Source: Hyphomicrobium_B sp001006785
GTDB lineage: Bacteria > Pseudomonadota > Alphaproteobacteria > Rhizobiales > Hyphomicrobiaceae
Assembly (NCBI RefSeq): GCF_001006785.1
Contig: NZ_CDHO01000001.1
Span: 248,001 to 312,000 of the forward strand
Reading direction: 5' to 3'
Length of the DNA stretch: 64,000 bases
Shown: positions 52,001 to 59,824 of the stretch, piece by piece
How positions within the stretch are numbered: position 1 is the stretch's first letter
How the letters are laid out: each line of letters begins with the position of its first letter
The notes under the pieces: generated by a model
Databases searched by the model: none
What the model was told of the DNA's origin: nothing
What the model saw: only the letters and a program-made list of their open reading frames with translations
Made by a program: the position numbers and the translations under genes

Positions 52001-52629
52001 AGGGCGATGTCTAGGCCTTCCCAAAGGAAGTCATGACCATTGCGTTCAGGAGCTTCTTGGTCAGCCGGTTCATTGTTTTCTTCAGCGATCCGCGCCTGAA
52101 ACAAGCCGGTGATCCGTGCGTCAGATCCTTCGCCGTTCAGACGATAATCATGCACAAGTGTACGCAAGGTGGTGATGTTCCTGCGCATCAGCAGCGCCAG
52201 AGTCCTTTCAAGCGGCGAGAAGTTCTCCTCGTTTACGACGATTGCGAGGAGCGAATAGGCCCGCGCCGAAAGCTGAGCGAGATGGTAGCTGGCGGCTGCC
52301 ATCACGAAATGGAAGTCCCGATCCGACTCGCCGCGATTACCTTTGGCCATGACGGACTCTAGGGCGGTTGCCGCCTGTACAAAGGCGACCCGGGCCTGGG
52401 CGGGATCGCCATTCATCTCCAGCATTCGCAGGCCAAGGCCAAGTAGTCCGTAGGCGTAGCTGTGAAGATCGTAGCTGAGTTGCGGCGAGAATTGCGGCGC
52501 GTCGGGTGGAAGGACGCCGCCTCGCCAAATCATGGCGCGGGCTTGGCCTTGCGCGATGAGCCTGCCTCGAAAACCGGCTGCGGCCGCCTCGGTAATGGCC
52601 GCTGAAATGGCGTCAGGGTTGGTTGGCAT
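49090..52629 (-). CDS. hamB: HamB-type helicase of a Hachiman defence system
   Basis: 1179 residues. A helical N-terminal region of about 330 residues precedes a DEAD/DEAH superfamily 2 helicase core: NLVVSLPTSAGKTRVAELCILRCL (motif I), RRVMFVTPLRALSAQTEANLQRTF (Ia), LLIFDEGHMIGPGEREVRYEVQIQRLL (II, DEGH), IVCLSAILPDGDQLEDF (III), and VTISSPTLAQGLNLSATAVVMHSLYRN...VVGRAGRAYIDVEG (V-VI). Size and adjacency to a DUF1837 gene match HamB of Hachiman, an anti-phage helicase that senses DNA damage and controls its nuclease partner. It overlaps hamA by 17 bases. Confidence 0.87.
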   Translation of the reverse strand: MPTNPDAISAAITEAAAAGFRGRLIAQGQARAMIWRGGVLPPDAPQFSPQLSYDLHSYAYGLLGLGLRMLEMNGDPAQARVAFVQAATALESVMAKGNRGESDRDFHFVMAAASYHLAQLSARAYSLLAIVVNEENFSPLERTLALLMRRNITTLRTLVHDYRLNGEGSDARITGLFQARIAEENNEPADQEAPERNGHDFLWEGLDIALTDNFFGAISIFLLALDRGERALVDQAIGRLRESLAICAELNLLPQWWAHRIAIHLLSDLWSNTFHEKIPLIPTGGAAADWLGLRSLFIASLGARPKAEIDLWPSQIEAAARAVNQSDNLVVSLPTSAGKTRVAELCILRCLAGGRRVMFVTPLRALSAQTEANLQRTFEPLGKTISALYGSIGVSGFDEDAIRERDIVVATPEKIDFALRNDPSLLDDVGLLIFDEGHMIGPGEREVRYEVQIQRLLRRPDADQRRIVCLSAILPDGDQLEDFSAWLRRDQAGGPVKNDWRPTRLRFGEVSWNSPNARLNLRVDGERPFVPRFFTGFIPQLFVKPKRKRTKIFPCDQRELCLATAWRLVEDRQTVLIYCPQRRSVEPYAEVIVDLHERGALPSLLEVDPAVLQTAIALGEEWLGPNSDILKCLRLGVALHHGALPTAYRKEVERLLRDGILKVTISSPTLAQGLNLSATAVVMHSLYRNGEMIKVSEFKNVVGRAGRAYIDVEGLVLFPIFEDRRSKKHNEWVQLIGDPGAREMESGLIQLLAALLLRMHKIVGGDLNHLTEYVVNNAAAWNFPEVPGEKPKDRDDARKQWETHLATLDTAILSLIGEEDVPDADIEATLDAILQSSLWQRRLLRTSNEARTAFKSTLLTRSRYIWANSTPAKRKGYFLAGLGLAAGQALDAVAPEANQLLVEANGALLIGDSDVAIAAITGIAERVFPFHPFSPDPLPGNWRDILRFWLRGEPLAALVANGDGDGLRFIEDGLVYRLPWAMEALRVRAAANGDVVGGLGAVATLEDHELGLALSAVETGTMNRSASILIQAGFNSRLAAIKAVNDTGATFETGHDLRIWLRSPEVAAFVDQPDWPTPETRSLWLDFEQEFAPGASQTWSERTYLANVDWTTLPPPPGSPVSLYHWNGQPLVLSPEGLSHGVLPYTLNAGRRGLLRATVAAQGGQLDLVYLGPDDLWNV

Positions 52630-53389
52630 TCGCGATCACACGATCATAGACAGCGCCGACGAAGGCCGCATGGCCGTCGACGTGGAGACCAACGCCCCAC
52701 TGGTTGATCTGCCCGGGATAGGCTTGAAGCGACTGCGTCAGCAACGCCTGCGGCGAGTTGCCCGAGAACGTGAACAATAGATGCTGGACACTCGCCAACG
52801 GGATGCCGTGACGCACCAGTGCGTCGTCGATTGCGTCTGCCAGGGGCTCGTTCGCGAGTTCAAGCAGGCGCGCTGATATGAATGACAGCGCGTGCGATGA
52901 AGGCCGTCCATTGTCTTTGTCCAGACCAGCGCGCGCCTCCGTAAGGGTCTGCGCGCGGAGACAGGCACGGCTCTTGGCCTCAGTCTTGAGAAAACGGAGC
53001 CGTTGAGTGGCCTGGTCAAGGATCATGCCGATGACATCGTCTCCTCGCATTGCCATGTTGCGATGATCTTTCCACCGCAGACGTTTGATCGGCACGCGAT
53101 AGCCGCTATGTGCGTCGATCCATTCGGTCGCGTAGATTTCACCGAGATCGCCGGAACGGATCTGCTTTGTCTGAGGCAACAACCCTGTGACTAGGTCGGC
53201 AGCCCCCGGCCTGCCGAGGCGACGTAATGCGCGGGCGACTCGCTCTTCGGCCGCATAGTGACCAGGCACCGCTGTGGCGGTCAGCTGGACGCCTGTCGGG
53301 CGATCGACGGCGCGGCCGGTCTTGATGTGGAGGTGGTGGTTGCCGAGTGGAGTATCGGCTCCGTCACACCAGTCGTTGAATTGCACCAT
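52613..53389 (-). CDS. hamA: HamA-type DUF1837 nuclease of a Hachiman defence system
   Basis: 258 residues. The DUF1837 core SGDLGEIYATEWIDAHSGYRVPIKRLRWKDHRNMAMRGDDVIGM...LRFLKTEAKSRA contains the D...ExK arrangement (RGDDVIG and TEAK) of a PD-(D/E)xK nuclease. In characterised Hachiman systems HamA is held inactive by HamB and degrades DNA once released. The gene ends 17 bases inside hamB and starts 18 bases after the preceding unknown gene, so the three form an operon. Confidence 0.87.
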   Translation of the reverse strand: MVQFNDWCDGADTPLGNHHLHIKTGRAVDRPTGVQLTATAVPGHYAAEERVARALRRLGRPGAADLVTGLLPQTKQIRSGDLGEIYATEWIDAHSGYRVPIKRLRWKDHRNMAMRGDDVIGMILDQATQRLRFLKTEAKSRACLRAQTLTEARAGLDKDNGRPSSHALSFISARLLELANEPLADAIDDALVRHGIPLASVQHLLFTFSGNSPQALLTQSLQAYPGQINQWGVGLHVDGHAAFVGAVYDRVIANANQP

Positions 53390-53407
53390 GCGCTCATACC
53401 TTCTCGA

Positions 53408-53962
53408 TTAAGCGCGGCGCAGCATTCGCGGGATGTGGACGCGGTGAAAACCGTGGGTCTGCACTTGTCGGCGAAGCTTGGGGGTATCATTGACGCCGAA
53501 CGCGATAGCCGCCTTCAGGGGGCTCGCAAAGGTAGCGTAGAAGGTCCAGCGAGCGTCCTTCGGCAGTGGCGCGTTCTGGCGTCGGTCGGTGATGACAACA
53601 TCGCGGTGGTCCTTCCTATTGCGAAAGGCATGGAAGGTGATCCAGTCGGGCCGCCTGTACCGTGCCGCCTTGCTGAAGGGCACCGACTGAACCTTCACGT
53701 CGCTTTGGTCGAGAACCCAATCGCGCTGCTCTAATATCTGCCTGACCATGTGGCCGACCATCTGCTTAACGCGGTCAATCAGGACGTCTTCGCGGAACTC
53801 CTCCAGAAGTTGTTCTTCAATGCCTTCGACGGCGGGCTTTCCGAGCTCTGAGGCTGTCTCAAGGCGAGCGATAATGGCAGGCCGCGTGAGAAACGACCAA
53901 ATGCGCTGACCGATGTCGGACTCCGACAGCGAAGCGAATTTCTCCGGATTGTAGCGAAGCAT
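53408..53962 (-). CDS. unknown protein, first gene of the Hachiman operon
   Basis: 184 residues with an AAGGAGG site. N-terminal part helical (MLRYNPEKFASLSESDIGQRIWSFLTRPAIIARLETASELGKPAVEGIEEQLLEEFREDVLIDRVKQMVGHMVRQIL), C-terminal part alpha/beta and basic (RYRRPDWITFHAFRNRKDHRDVVITDRRQNAPLPKDARWTFYATFASPLKAAIAFGV). No known motif, signal or membrane segment. Standard Hachiman is two genes; this one is cotranscribed upstream of hamA-hamB and may be a third component, a regulator or an unrelated passenger. Confidence 0.65.
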   Translation of the reverse strand: MLRYNPEKFASLSESDIGQRIWSFLTRPAIIARLETASELGKPAVEGIEEQLLEEFREDVLIDRVKQMVGHMVRQILEQRDWVLDQSDVKVQSVPFSKAARYRRPDWITFHAFRNRKDHRDVVITDRRQNAPLPKDARWTFYATFASPLKAAIAFGVNDTPKLRRQVQTHGFHRVHIPRMLRRA

Positions 53963-53973
53963 GATAGGCCTCC

Positions 53974-54013
53974 TTGACCGGGCATAAATGGCCGGTCATA
54001 AATGCCTAGTCAA
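53974..54013. promoter_or_regulatory. palindromic divergent promoter/operator of the Hachiman locus
   Basis: An inverted repeat TTGACnnGGCAT (53974-53985) / ATGCCnnGTCAA (54002-54013) frames a 16-bp centre. Read on the plus strand it gives TTGACC, 17 bp, CATAAA (towards the XRE gene); read on the minus strand it gives TTGACT, 17 bp, CATTTA (towards the Hachiman operon). The two promoters would therefore be interleaved inside one symmetric element, ideal for control by a single dimeric repressor such as the divergent XRE protein. The minus-strand transcript would begin just before the AAGGAGG site. Confidence 0.5.
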
Positions 54014-54145
54014 GGGCACCGCACGTTGAATCGCTTAGTCTGCCGGTTCGCCGCTCGTGTGCCGCTCCGATTCCGGTCGGCTGCCTCACGCTGCGTGGCG
54101 TCTCCGTGTAGATTTGGATCATCGAAAACGCGGAATGAGGCTGAG

Positions 54146-54928
54146 ATGAAGAAGGTCGTGCCGAACGGGAAGGTTGTGAAAGCCTTGAGGGAGCAACTTG
54201 AGAGACTGTCGACCCAAAAGGAAATGGCGAATGAAATCGGGGTCAGCGTTCGAATGCTTCGCATGATCGAAAATGAGAATGCGCCGATTGCAGTAACAAC
54301 GGCCGATCGGCTGGCAAAAGCGCTGCAAGTTCACCGCGAGCGGGTCATCCTCGTCTCGGAGCCTTTGGAGACGGCGCCGACGGGAAGTGCGCCGGATGTC
54401 TTCTCCGCGCTGATGGAGGATGAAGACCGGCTCATAGCCCGCAACGACTATGATATCGCCCGAGCGACCACGGATGAAGGCGCGCTCTATACCGAGGCAG
54501 CTCGCTCACACGACGTGGCCTGCATCATCGAGACGACGCTTGATGAGGAAACGGGTGCCTATGCGCAGGAACTGTTCGATATCCTCGTCGGCTTGTCCTG
54601 GTCGCAACGCGATATTCTCGTGGACATTCCCCCAGCTACGGAGATCGCGGTTCGCCGGCGTATCCGACAGCTCATCGTTCTTCTCAAGGGCAACGACATC
54701 TGGATCTATCAGACCTCTGTCTTGAGGAGATTGCCGGAGCGCTACACGGTCGCGCCGGCAGACGAGCCTTGCTCGTATCAAAGCCGTCAGGTCGTGGCGC
54801 TGGGTCCGCCGGGTGAGTATGGCGAGACCACCATGCGTGTGCCGATCGATCACGGCCAGCCGTTCATCCTTCCGGCGTGGCGCAAGCTTCGCAAGGGCGA
54901 CAATGAGGGGGTGGCGACGCCTCCATAA
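54146..54928 (+). CDS. XRE-family regulator divergent to the Hachiman operon
   Basis: 260 residues from the ATG at 54146 (GAGG upstream); the longer frame begins inside the palindromic promoter and is rejected. The N-terminal HTH is KVVKALREQLERLSTQKEMANEIGVSVRMLRMIENENAPIAVTTADRLAKALQVHRERVIL. The C-terminal 180 residues (AYAQELFDILVGLSWSQRDILVDIPPATEIAVRRRIRQLIVLLKGNDIWIYQTSVLRRLPERYTV) form an unrecognised domain that might sense a ligand or damage signal. It is not a WYL protein of the CapW type. Two genes of unknown function follow on the same strand. Confidence 0.75.
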   Translation: MKKVVPNGKVVKALREQLERLSTQKEMANEIGVSVRMLRMIENENAPIAVTTADRLAKALQVHRERVILVSEPLETAPTGSAPDVFSALMEDEDRLIARNDYDIARATTDEGALYTEAARSHDVACIIETTLDEETGAYAQELFDILVGLSWSQRDILVDIPPATEIAVRRRIRQLIVLLKGNDIWIYQTSVLRRLPERYTVAPADEPCSYQSRQVVALGPPGEYGETTMRVPIDHGQPFILPAWRKLRKGDNEGVATPP

Positions 54929-55011
54929 TGGGAAGCAATCGTTTGATCATCAAGCTGTTGGGCGCGCGCTGAAATCGAATAAATGTGCATTTGGCGGAAG
55001 CCGGGGGGCAT

Positions 55012-55236
55012 ATGAAGTTTAAGCTGGAAAATACTTTCGAGGAAAATCTGGCCTTGTTTCAGGCTGAGGCCGAGCAAATCGATCCTGACTGCGCGAAGAT
55101 CCTCTTAGACAATATGCATCTCCTGGATTCGGGAGGTGACACCGCGCCAAGCCGAGCAACGATCGGCGAGTTTCACAAGGCGGTACTGGCTGCACTTAAT
55201 GGTCTGTCCAACCCAACAGGCGAGGACAAGGCATGA
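55012..55236 (+). CDS. 74-residue protein coupled to the zinc-hook ATPase
   Basis: 74 residues from the ATG at 55012 (GGGGGG just upstream). The sequence is acidic and mostly helical (KLENTFEENLALFQAEAEQIDPDCAKILLDNMHLLDSGGDTAPSRATIGEFHKAVLAALNGL). Its stop overlaps the ATPase start by four bases, so the two are probably made together and may interact, as small subunits do in several SMC-like ATPase systems. I do not recognise the family. Confidence 0.6.
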   Translation: MKFKLENTFEENLALFQAEAEQIDPDCAKILLDNMHLLDSGGDTAPSRATIGEFHKAVLAALNGLSNPTGEDKA

Positions 55237-57722
55237 CGCGGTATTTCCTAGGCAGCTTATCGATCGAGGGCTTTCGCGGGATCAACAATGACGGCGACCC
55301 GCTCGTCCTCAAATTCAAATCCGACGCCGTCAACTCGGTCCATGCGCCGAACGGGGTCGGTAAAAGTTCAATATTCGAAGCCGTCTGTTTCGCGATCCAC
55401 GGCATCGTTCCGCGCCTGAAGGCGCTCCAGGAAGCCGAGCAGGGCGACAGCTATATCGTCAATCGCTTCCATCCCGGGCAGCAGGCGACGGTCGACCTGA
55501 TATTCGCCAGCGATGACGGGTCGCCGGATGTGGCGATCAAGGTGGTGCGGTCCGCCAACGGCGCGCGCCTTGTGACTTCTCCCAGCGGTCATGCTGATCC
55601 GCAGCAATTTCTGGCAAGTCTGCAGGAGGATTTTGTCCTCGTTGACTATAATCGGTTCGCGAAGCTGATCGACATCTCCGCCTTGGAGCGCGGGCGATCT
55701 TTCGCATCGCTCGTGGGACTGAGCCGATATTCGCGCCTGCGCCAGGCCTTCGACGGCGCCAAGCGAACGCAAAACATCAACGGTGATCTGGGGCTCTCCG
55801 CGCTCGATGCTGAGGTGACCACAGGGGCGCGCGCGTTGAGCGCGATCGAGCGGCGTGTCATCGCCGCCCACGACGAGGTCGCCGGGGCGGGAGGCGCCGC
55901 CGTCGATAAACTTTCCGATTTGAAGGCGGCGGTGACAACCGCCTTGTCCGCCATCGCCTTGCTCAAGCCATTGATCGGCGAGGCCTCGGTCATGGACCTC
56001 GATTTCGACGCCGCGGAGCTGGCGATCGAGAAGGAGGAAGGCGGGGAAGCGCGCAAAACGCTGGATGCGCTGACCACCTCGGTCACGTCGTTATCGGGGC
56101 TAGAAGTCACGGTGGAGGAACTGGCTGACCTTGATCGGCTGCTTGAGCTGGCCGGAAGGAGAGACGAAGCGGTGCGCAGCGTCGGCGCGGAAGCATTGCA
56201 TGCCCTTTTGCGCGATGCGCTGGCTGTGGTGTCCGGCGCCGATTGGCACGACCCGAATCAATGTCCAGTTTGCGAGGCGAAAGGCAGTGCCCCCCTAAAG
56301 CCGCGGCTGGAAGGCAAGATCGCTAAATACGATGCCGCCGCCCAGCTAGGCGCCGAACTTGTCAAGGATGTCGCCACGGCGCCTGGGATCGCGAAGCTCC
56401 GCCAGGTTGAAGAGGCGGCGGCCATGGCGATCGCAACGGGCGATCGACTGCACGTCGCGTTCGATTTGGCGGCCAAGAAGGGCGATGTGGCGACCTCCGA
56501 CCTGGAGGGCATCAAGGCGCGTCTCGGGGTTCTTGAAACGCAGCGCGGCGAGACTCTTGCTCGGGTGCAGGGAGAGGCTGACGCATTGCAGGCGCGGTTG
56601 CCGCCGTCATTGGTGCAGGTGACCCGCATCCTCAGTTTCGCAAAGCAGTTCCGCGATGCCGTGCTGGAATACGAGAGCGGTGCCCCAGCGCTCAAGGCGA
56701 AACAGGACAAGCTCAAAGTTCTGAATCGTTGGAAGACGTTCATCACGCGTGCCGGGCGGAGCTTCGCCGACGCCGAGGCCGCGCTGGCTAACGAGCGGAT
56801 TGCCGAGATTCAGACCGCTTGCCAGGATCTGTTTGGTCGGTTCGTGCGCGGCGGGCCTGATGTGAAGCCGACCCTGAGCCGGGCGCAGAACAGCGAGAAC
56901 GTTGATCTGAAGCTCGCGGACTTCTTCGGCCTTCAGGACCTCAGCGCCCGGGCTCTCCTCTCGGAAAGCTATCGGAATGCCGTGGCAGCCGCGATTTTCC
57001 TGGCGGCTGCGACCAAGCACAGCGGCGTTCCGCGCTTCATGGTACTTGACGACGTGACGTCCAGCTTTGACGCGGGTCACCAGTTCGCGTTGATGGACGC
57101 GGTGCGGACGTTGCTACGCTATGGCGCAGTGCCGGACGGGCTGCAGTTCATTTTCTTGAGCCATGACACCAGCCTGGAGAAATACTTCGACAAGCTGAAC
57201 GGCACCGCGGATTGGCATCACCAGAAGTTGCAGGGCATGCCTCCGAAGGGGCGGCTCATGGTATCGGCTCAAGAGGCTGATCGTCTCAAGGCGCAGGCGT
57301 TGCAGCATCTGAATGCTGGCCAGATCGATATTGGTGCGCCGTTTCTGCGGCAGTATCTCGAATACAAGCTGGGACAGATCATCGCCAAGCTGGAGGTCCC
57401 GGTTCCACCGGACTATGCCACCCGTGGCGACAAGCGGACGCTCTCGACCTACATCGACGCGATCGGCGAGGCAGTGAAGCTTTATCATGCGGCCAATCGG
57501 TGTGTGCTGACGCCTCAGCAGATCACCGATCTCCAAAACCATCATGTGCCATCGATCGTTGGCAATTTCGTCAGCCACTACGAGACCGGCGCAGGTACTC
57601 CCTTCAACGCTTATGCCTTGCTGGGTGTGCTGCAGAGCATCGATGCGCTGGCAGACTGCTTCACATATGTTGATCCAGCCAACAACCAGAAGCGCTTTTA
57701 CCGCCGGTTGGAACGGCGCTAG
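55233..57722 (+). CDS. Rad50/SMC-like AAA ATPase with zinc hook
   Basis: 829 residues. The N-terminus LGSLSIEGFRGINNDGDPLVLKF and Walker A HAPNGVGKSSIFEAVCFAIHG are of the RecF/SMC/Rad50 type. A coiled-coil middle contains NQCPVCEAKG, a Rad50-like CxxC hook (about residue 342-349). The ABC signature is LLSESYRNAVAAAIFLAAA (LSxxxR-like), and Walker B is FMVLDDVTSSFDAGHQFALMDAV. About 170 residues follow after the ATPase core, with an unusual C-terminal helical domain (YIDAIGEAVKLYHAANRCVLTPQQITDLQNHHVPSIVGNFVSHYETG). It lies among defence genes and is a candidate defence ATPase, but I cannot match it to a named system. It overlaps the convergent gene by 62 bases. Confidence 0.78.
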   Translation: MTRYFLGSLSIEGFRGINNDGDPLVLKFKSDAVNSVHAPNGVGKSSIFEAVCFAIHGIVPRLKALQEAEQGDSYIVNRFHPGQQATVDLIFASDDGSPDVAIKVVRSANGARLVTSPSGHADPQQFLASLQEDFVLVDYNRFAKLIDISALERGRSFASLVGLSRYSRLRQAFDGAKRTQNINGDLGLSALDAEVTTGARALSAIERRVIAAHDEVAGAGGAAVDKLSDLKAAVTTALSAIALLKPLIGEASVMDLDFDAAELAIEKEEGGEARKTLDALTTSVTSLSGLEVTVEELADLDRLLELAGRRDEAVRSVGAEALHALLRDALAVVSGADWHDPNQCPVCEAKGSAPLKPRLEGKIAKYDAAAQLGAELVKDVATAPGIAKLRQVEEAAAMAIATGDRLHVAFDLAAKKGDVATSDLEGIKARLGVLETQRGETLARVQGEADALQARLPPSLVQVTRILSFAKQFRDAVLEYESGAPALKAKQDKLKVLNRWKTFITRAGRSFADAEAALANERIAEIQTACQDLFGRFVRGGPDVKPTLSRAQNSENVDLKLADFFGLQDLSARALLSESYRNAVAAAIFLAAATKHSGVPRFMVLDDVTSSFDAGHQFALMDAVRTLLRYGAVPDGLQFIFLSHDTSLEKYFDKLNGTADWHHQKLQGMPPKGRLMVSAQEADRLKAQALQHLNAGQIDIGAPFLRQYLEYKLGQIIAKLEVPVPPDYATRGDKRTLSTYIDAIGEAVKLYHAANRCVLTPQQITDLQNHHVPSIVGNFVSHYETGAGTPFNAYALLGVLQSIDALADCFTYVDPANNQKRFYRRLERR

Positions 57723-58485
57723 TCTGCATTTCGCGGAGGGAGGGATCGACGAGTTCGAGCATTCCCTCCGCGACCATCAGATCAATAGCGAGGCCGAGGG
57801 CCTCGGTTTCGTTCTCGGTGAAGCGCGCGTTGTCATATCGGGTAGCGAGGTCGATGCTGAGCTCTTCGATCAGGCGCACGACCATGTAGATGTGCAGCGC
57901 GTAGGACCGTCGGGCGAGACCTTCATCGGTCTCCGGAAAGTAGCGCGTCAGGTTCGTTGGCCCGGGGAGGCCATCCATCTCGCCGTCCCATTCTGTCGCG
58001 CTCTGCACGACGTCATGTTGGGAAACGTGGGCGGCGGCCGACAGCCCGCCGTAGAGTCGGGCGAGTGATTGTTCCAGGGCGGCGATATTGGGGGCGCCAT
58101 TGAGTTTTCGCCGGTTTGCACGAACTGCCTTGAGCTGAGCGAGTATCTCAAGTTCCTGGCGCAGCATCGCGTGCGCTTGCAGGTAGCGGGCCTCTGCGAG
58201 CGCTGTCTCACAAGGGGCCATCCCGATCACGAAGGCGGCGAACAGGGCGTCACGCTCGAAAGCGGTCCGGTCACCTTCGACAACGGTGCCGTTGATACGC
58301 AACAGGCCGCTGGCGAGGACGCCCGTCACGAGCAAATGGGCATCGATCAGCCGCCCGTAGACGGCCATCGATTTGGCCTTGGCTTGGTCGCCATAAACCT
58401 TCTGGACGGCATAGAGGGTCGCGGCTTGCTCGATCAGTTCCCGTTTGTGACGCTCAATCGCCTCCTCGTTCAGGGCATCAGTCAT
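57661..58485 (-). CDS. unknown helical protein in the integrase-nuclease operon
   Basis: 274 residues from MTDALNEEAIERHKRELIEQAATLYAVQKVYG at 58485. It is almost entirely helical; one segment (ARLYGGLSAAAHVSQHD) recalls the 'LS...H' pattern of DUF5677/HEPN-like proteins, but no Rx4-6H RNase motif is certain. It overlaps the YhcG-type gene by eight bases upstream and the zinc-hook ATPase gene by 62 bases at its 3' end, convergently. Function unknown. Confidence 0.65.
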   Translation of the reverse strand: MTDALNEEAIERHKRELIEQAATLYAVQKVYGDQAKAKSMAVYGRLIDAHLLVTGVLASGLLRINGTVVEGDRTAFERDALFAAFVIGMAPCETALAEARYLQAHAMLRQELEILAQLKAVRANRRKLNGAPNIAALEQSLARLYGGLSAAAHVSQHDVVQSATEWDGEMDGLPGPTNLTRYFPETDEGLARRSYALHIYMVVRLIEELSIDLATRYDNARFTENETEALGLAIDLMVAEGMLELVDPSLREMQTSAVPTGGKSASGCWLDQHM

Positions 58486-59824
58486 CAGTGTCTATTGCCC
58501 TGAGCTCGGCCAAGAAGACCGTGCCGATCTCCACCGCCCGCTTCGCTACGTCGGTGTCGACGTCCACGCCGTGTGAGGCTTCGTTCATCACGCGCAAGGA
58601 GCCAAGCATCTGCTCGGTGCTGGCCGGCGCCAGCCCCTGCCGCTCGAGGTCACGCAGCATGTTCATGATGCCGACTGGGCGATTGACGACGACACCTCTC
58701 GCTGCGGCGAGGTCGCGGAGGGCGCGCTCGATCTCGATGCGGAGCTTGACCACTGACATCAGCGGGAATTCGCGTGCGAATTCTTCGACGGTCGGCAATT
58801 CATGCTGGAGCTGAGGCGGTAGCGCGGGTGACAGACGGTACTGGGCCACGCCCATCGGCTTGCTGCCGTCGCGCAGGGCGTATTCGACGATCACTTCGTT
58901 GCGGCCTTTGCACAGAATGATGCCGATGGTCGGCTGATCGTCCCTATGCCGAAGCTGGTCGTCGACGGCAGAGAGGTAAAAGTTCATCTTGCCCGCGAAT
59001 TCAGGCTTGAAGTCCTCGATCTTCAGCTCGATCACGACGAAGCACCGCAGCCGAAGGTGATAGAAAAGCAGGTCGAGATAGTAATCCTGCCCGCCGATCT
59101 CGAGATGGTATTGGCTGCCGACGAAGGCGAAGCCCTTGCCGAGTTCGAGGATGAGCGAGCGCAGATGCTCGATCAGCCCGCGTTCGAGGTCGCGTTCCAA
59201 CATGTCGGGGCCGAGCGCGAGGAAGTCGAATGTGTAAGGGTCTTTGAGGAGCTGCTGGGCAAGCTCGGACTGTTGGGCAGGAAGGGTTCGCGAGAAGTTG
59301 GTGAGCGCGCTGCCTTGGCGGGCGAACAGATTGCTCTCGATCTGGTGGACGAGGACCGGACGGCTCCAGCCATGTTCAATGGCCTGTCGAGCGTACCATG
59401 CGCGTTCCTCGGTCGCCTTGACGCTATCGAGCAGGCTGATGTTATGGCCCCAGGGTAATTGTGCAATGACCCGTTGCACAAATTCGCTGTCCGGCCAGGC
59501 GTCGGCCAAAGCGCGCATATATTTCAGGTTTCGAGCCGAGAGGCCGGTCATTTCAGGGAAAGCCCGGCGGAGATCCTCAGCCAAGCGGTCGATGACCTTG
59601 GCGCCCCAACCCTCACGCTCCTGCCGGGCCAGGATATCACGGCCGATGCCCCAGTAGAGCAGAATCAGTTCACGATTGACCGATAGGCTGGCGCGATAGC
59701 GCGCCTCGGTGATCTTCTGCTTCAAGTCACCGACGAAGGCAGTATAGCTTTGCGCGTCGATCTCGGCGGCCGTTTTCGCGGCCTTGGCGCGGTGGGGCGT
59801 CGGTTTGGCTGGAGGGCGGCTCAT
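58478..59824 (-). CDS. YhcG-type PDDEXK nuclease (DUF1016) with C-terminal extension
   Basis: 448 residues from MSRPPAKPTPHRAKAAKTAAEIDAQSYTAFVGDLKQKITEARYRASLSVNRELILLYWGIGRDI at 59824 (ATGA overlap with the integrase stop). N-terminal DUF1016_N (AWYARQAIEHGWSRPVLVHQIESNLFARQG) is followed by the nuclease core YYLDLLFYHLRLRCFVVIELKIEDFKPEFAGKMNFYLSAVDDQLR with D...ExK. The C-terminal 110 residues (IEIERALRDLAAARGV...LRVMNEASHGVDVDTDVAKRAVEIGTVFLAELRAI) look DUF4145/HEPN-like and are absent from the standard 350-residue YhcG. It is cotranscribed with the integrase; a role in defence or element stability is inference. Confidence 0.85.
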   Translation of the reverse strand: MSRPPAKPTPHRAKAAKTAAEIDAQSYTAFVGDLKQKITEARYRASLSVNRELILLYWGIGRDILARQEREGWGAKVIDRLAEDLRRAFPEMTGLSARNLKYMRALADAWPDSEFVQRVIAQLPWGHNISLLDSVKATEERAWYARQAIEHGWSRPVLVHQIESNLFARQGSALTNFSRTLPAQQSELAQQLLKDPYTFDFLALGPDMLERDLERGLIEHLRSLILELGKGFAFVGSQYHLEIGGQDYYLDLLFYHLRLRCFVVIELKIEDFKPEFAGKMNFYLSAVDDQLRHRDDQPTIGIILCKGRNEVIVEYALRDGSKPMGVAQYRLSPALPPQLQHELPTVEEFAREFPLMSVVKLRIEIERALRDLAAARGVVVNRPVGIMNMLRDLERQGLAPASTEQMLGSLRVMNEASHGVDVDTDVAKRAVEIGTVFLAELRAIDTDD

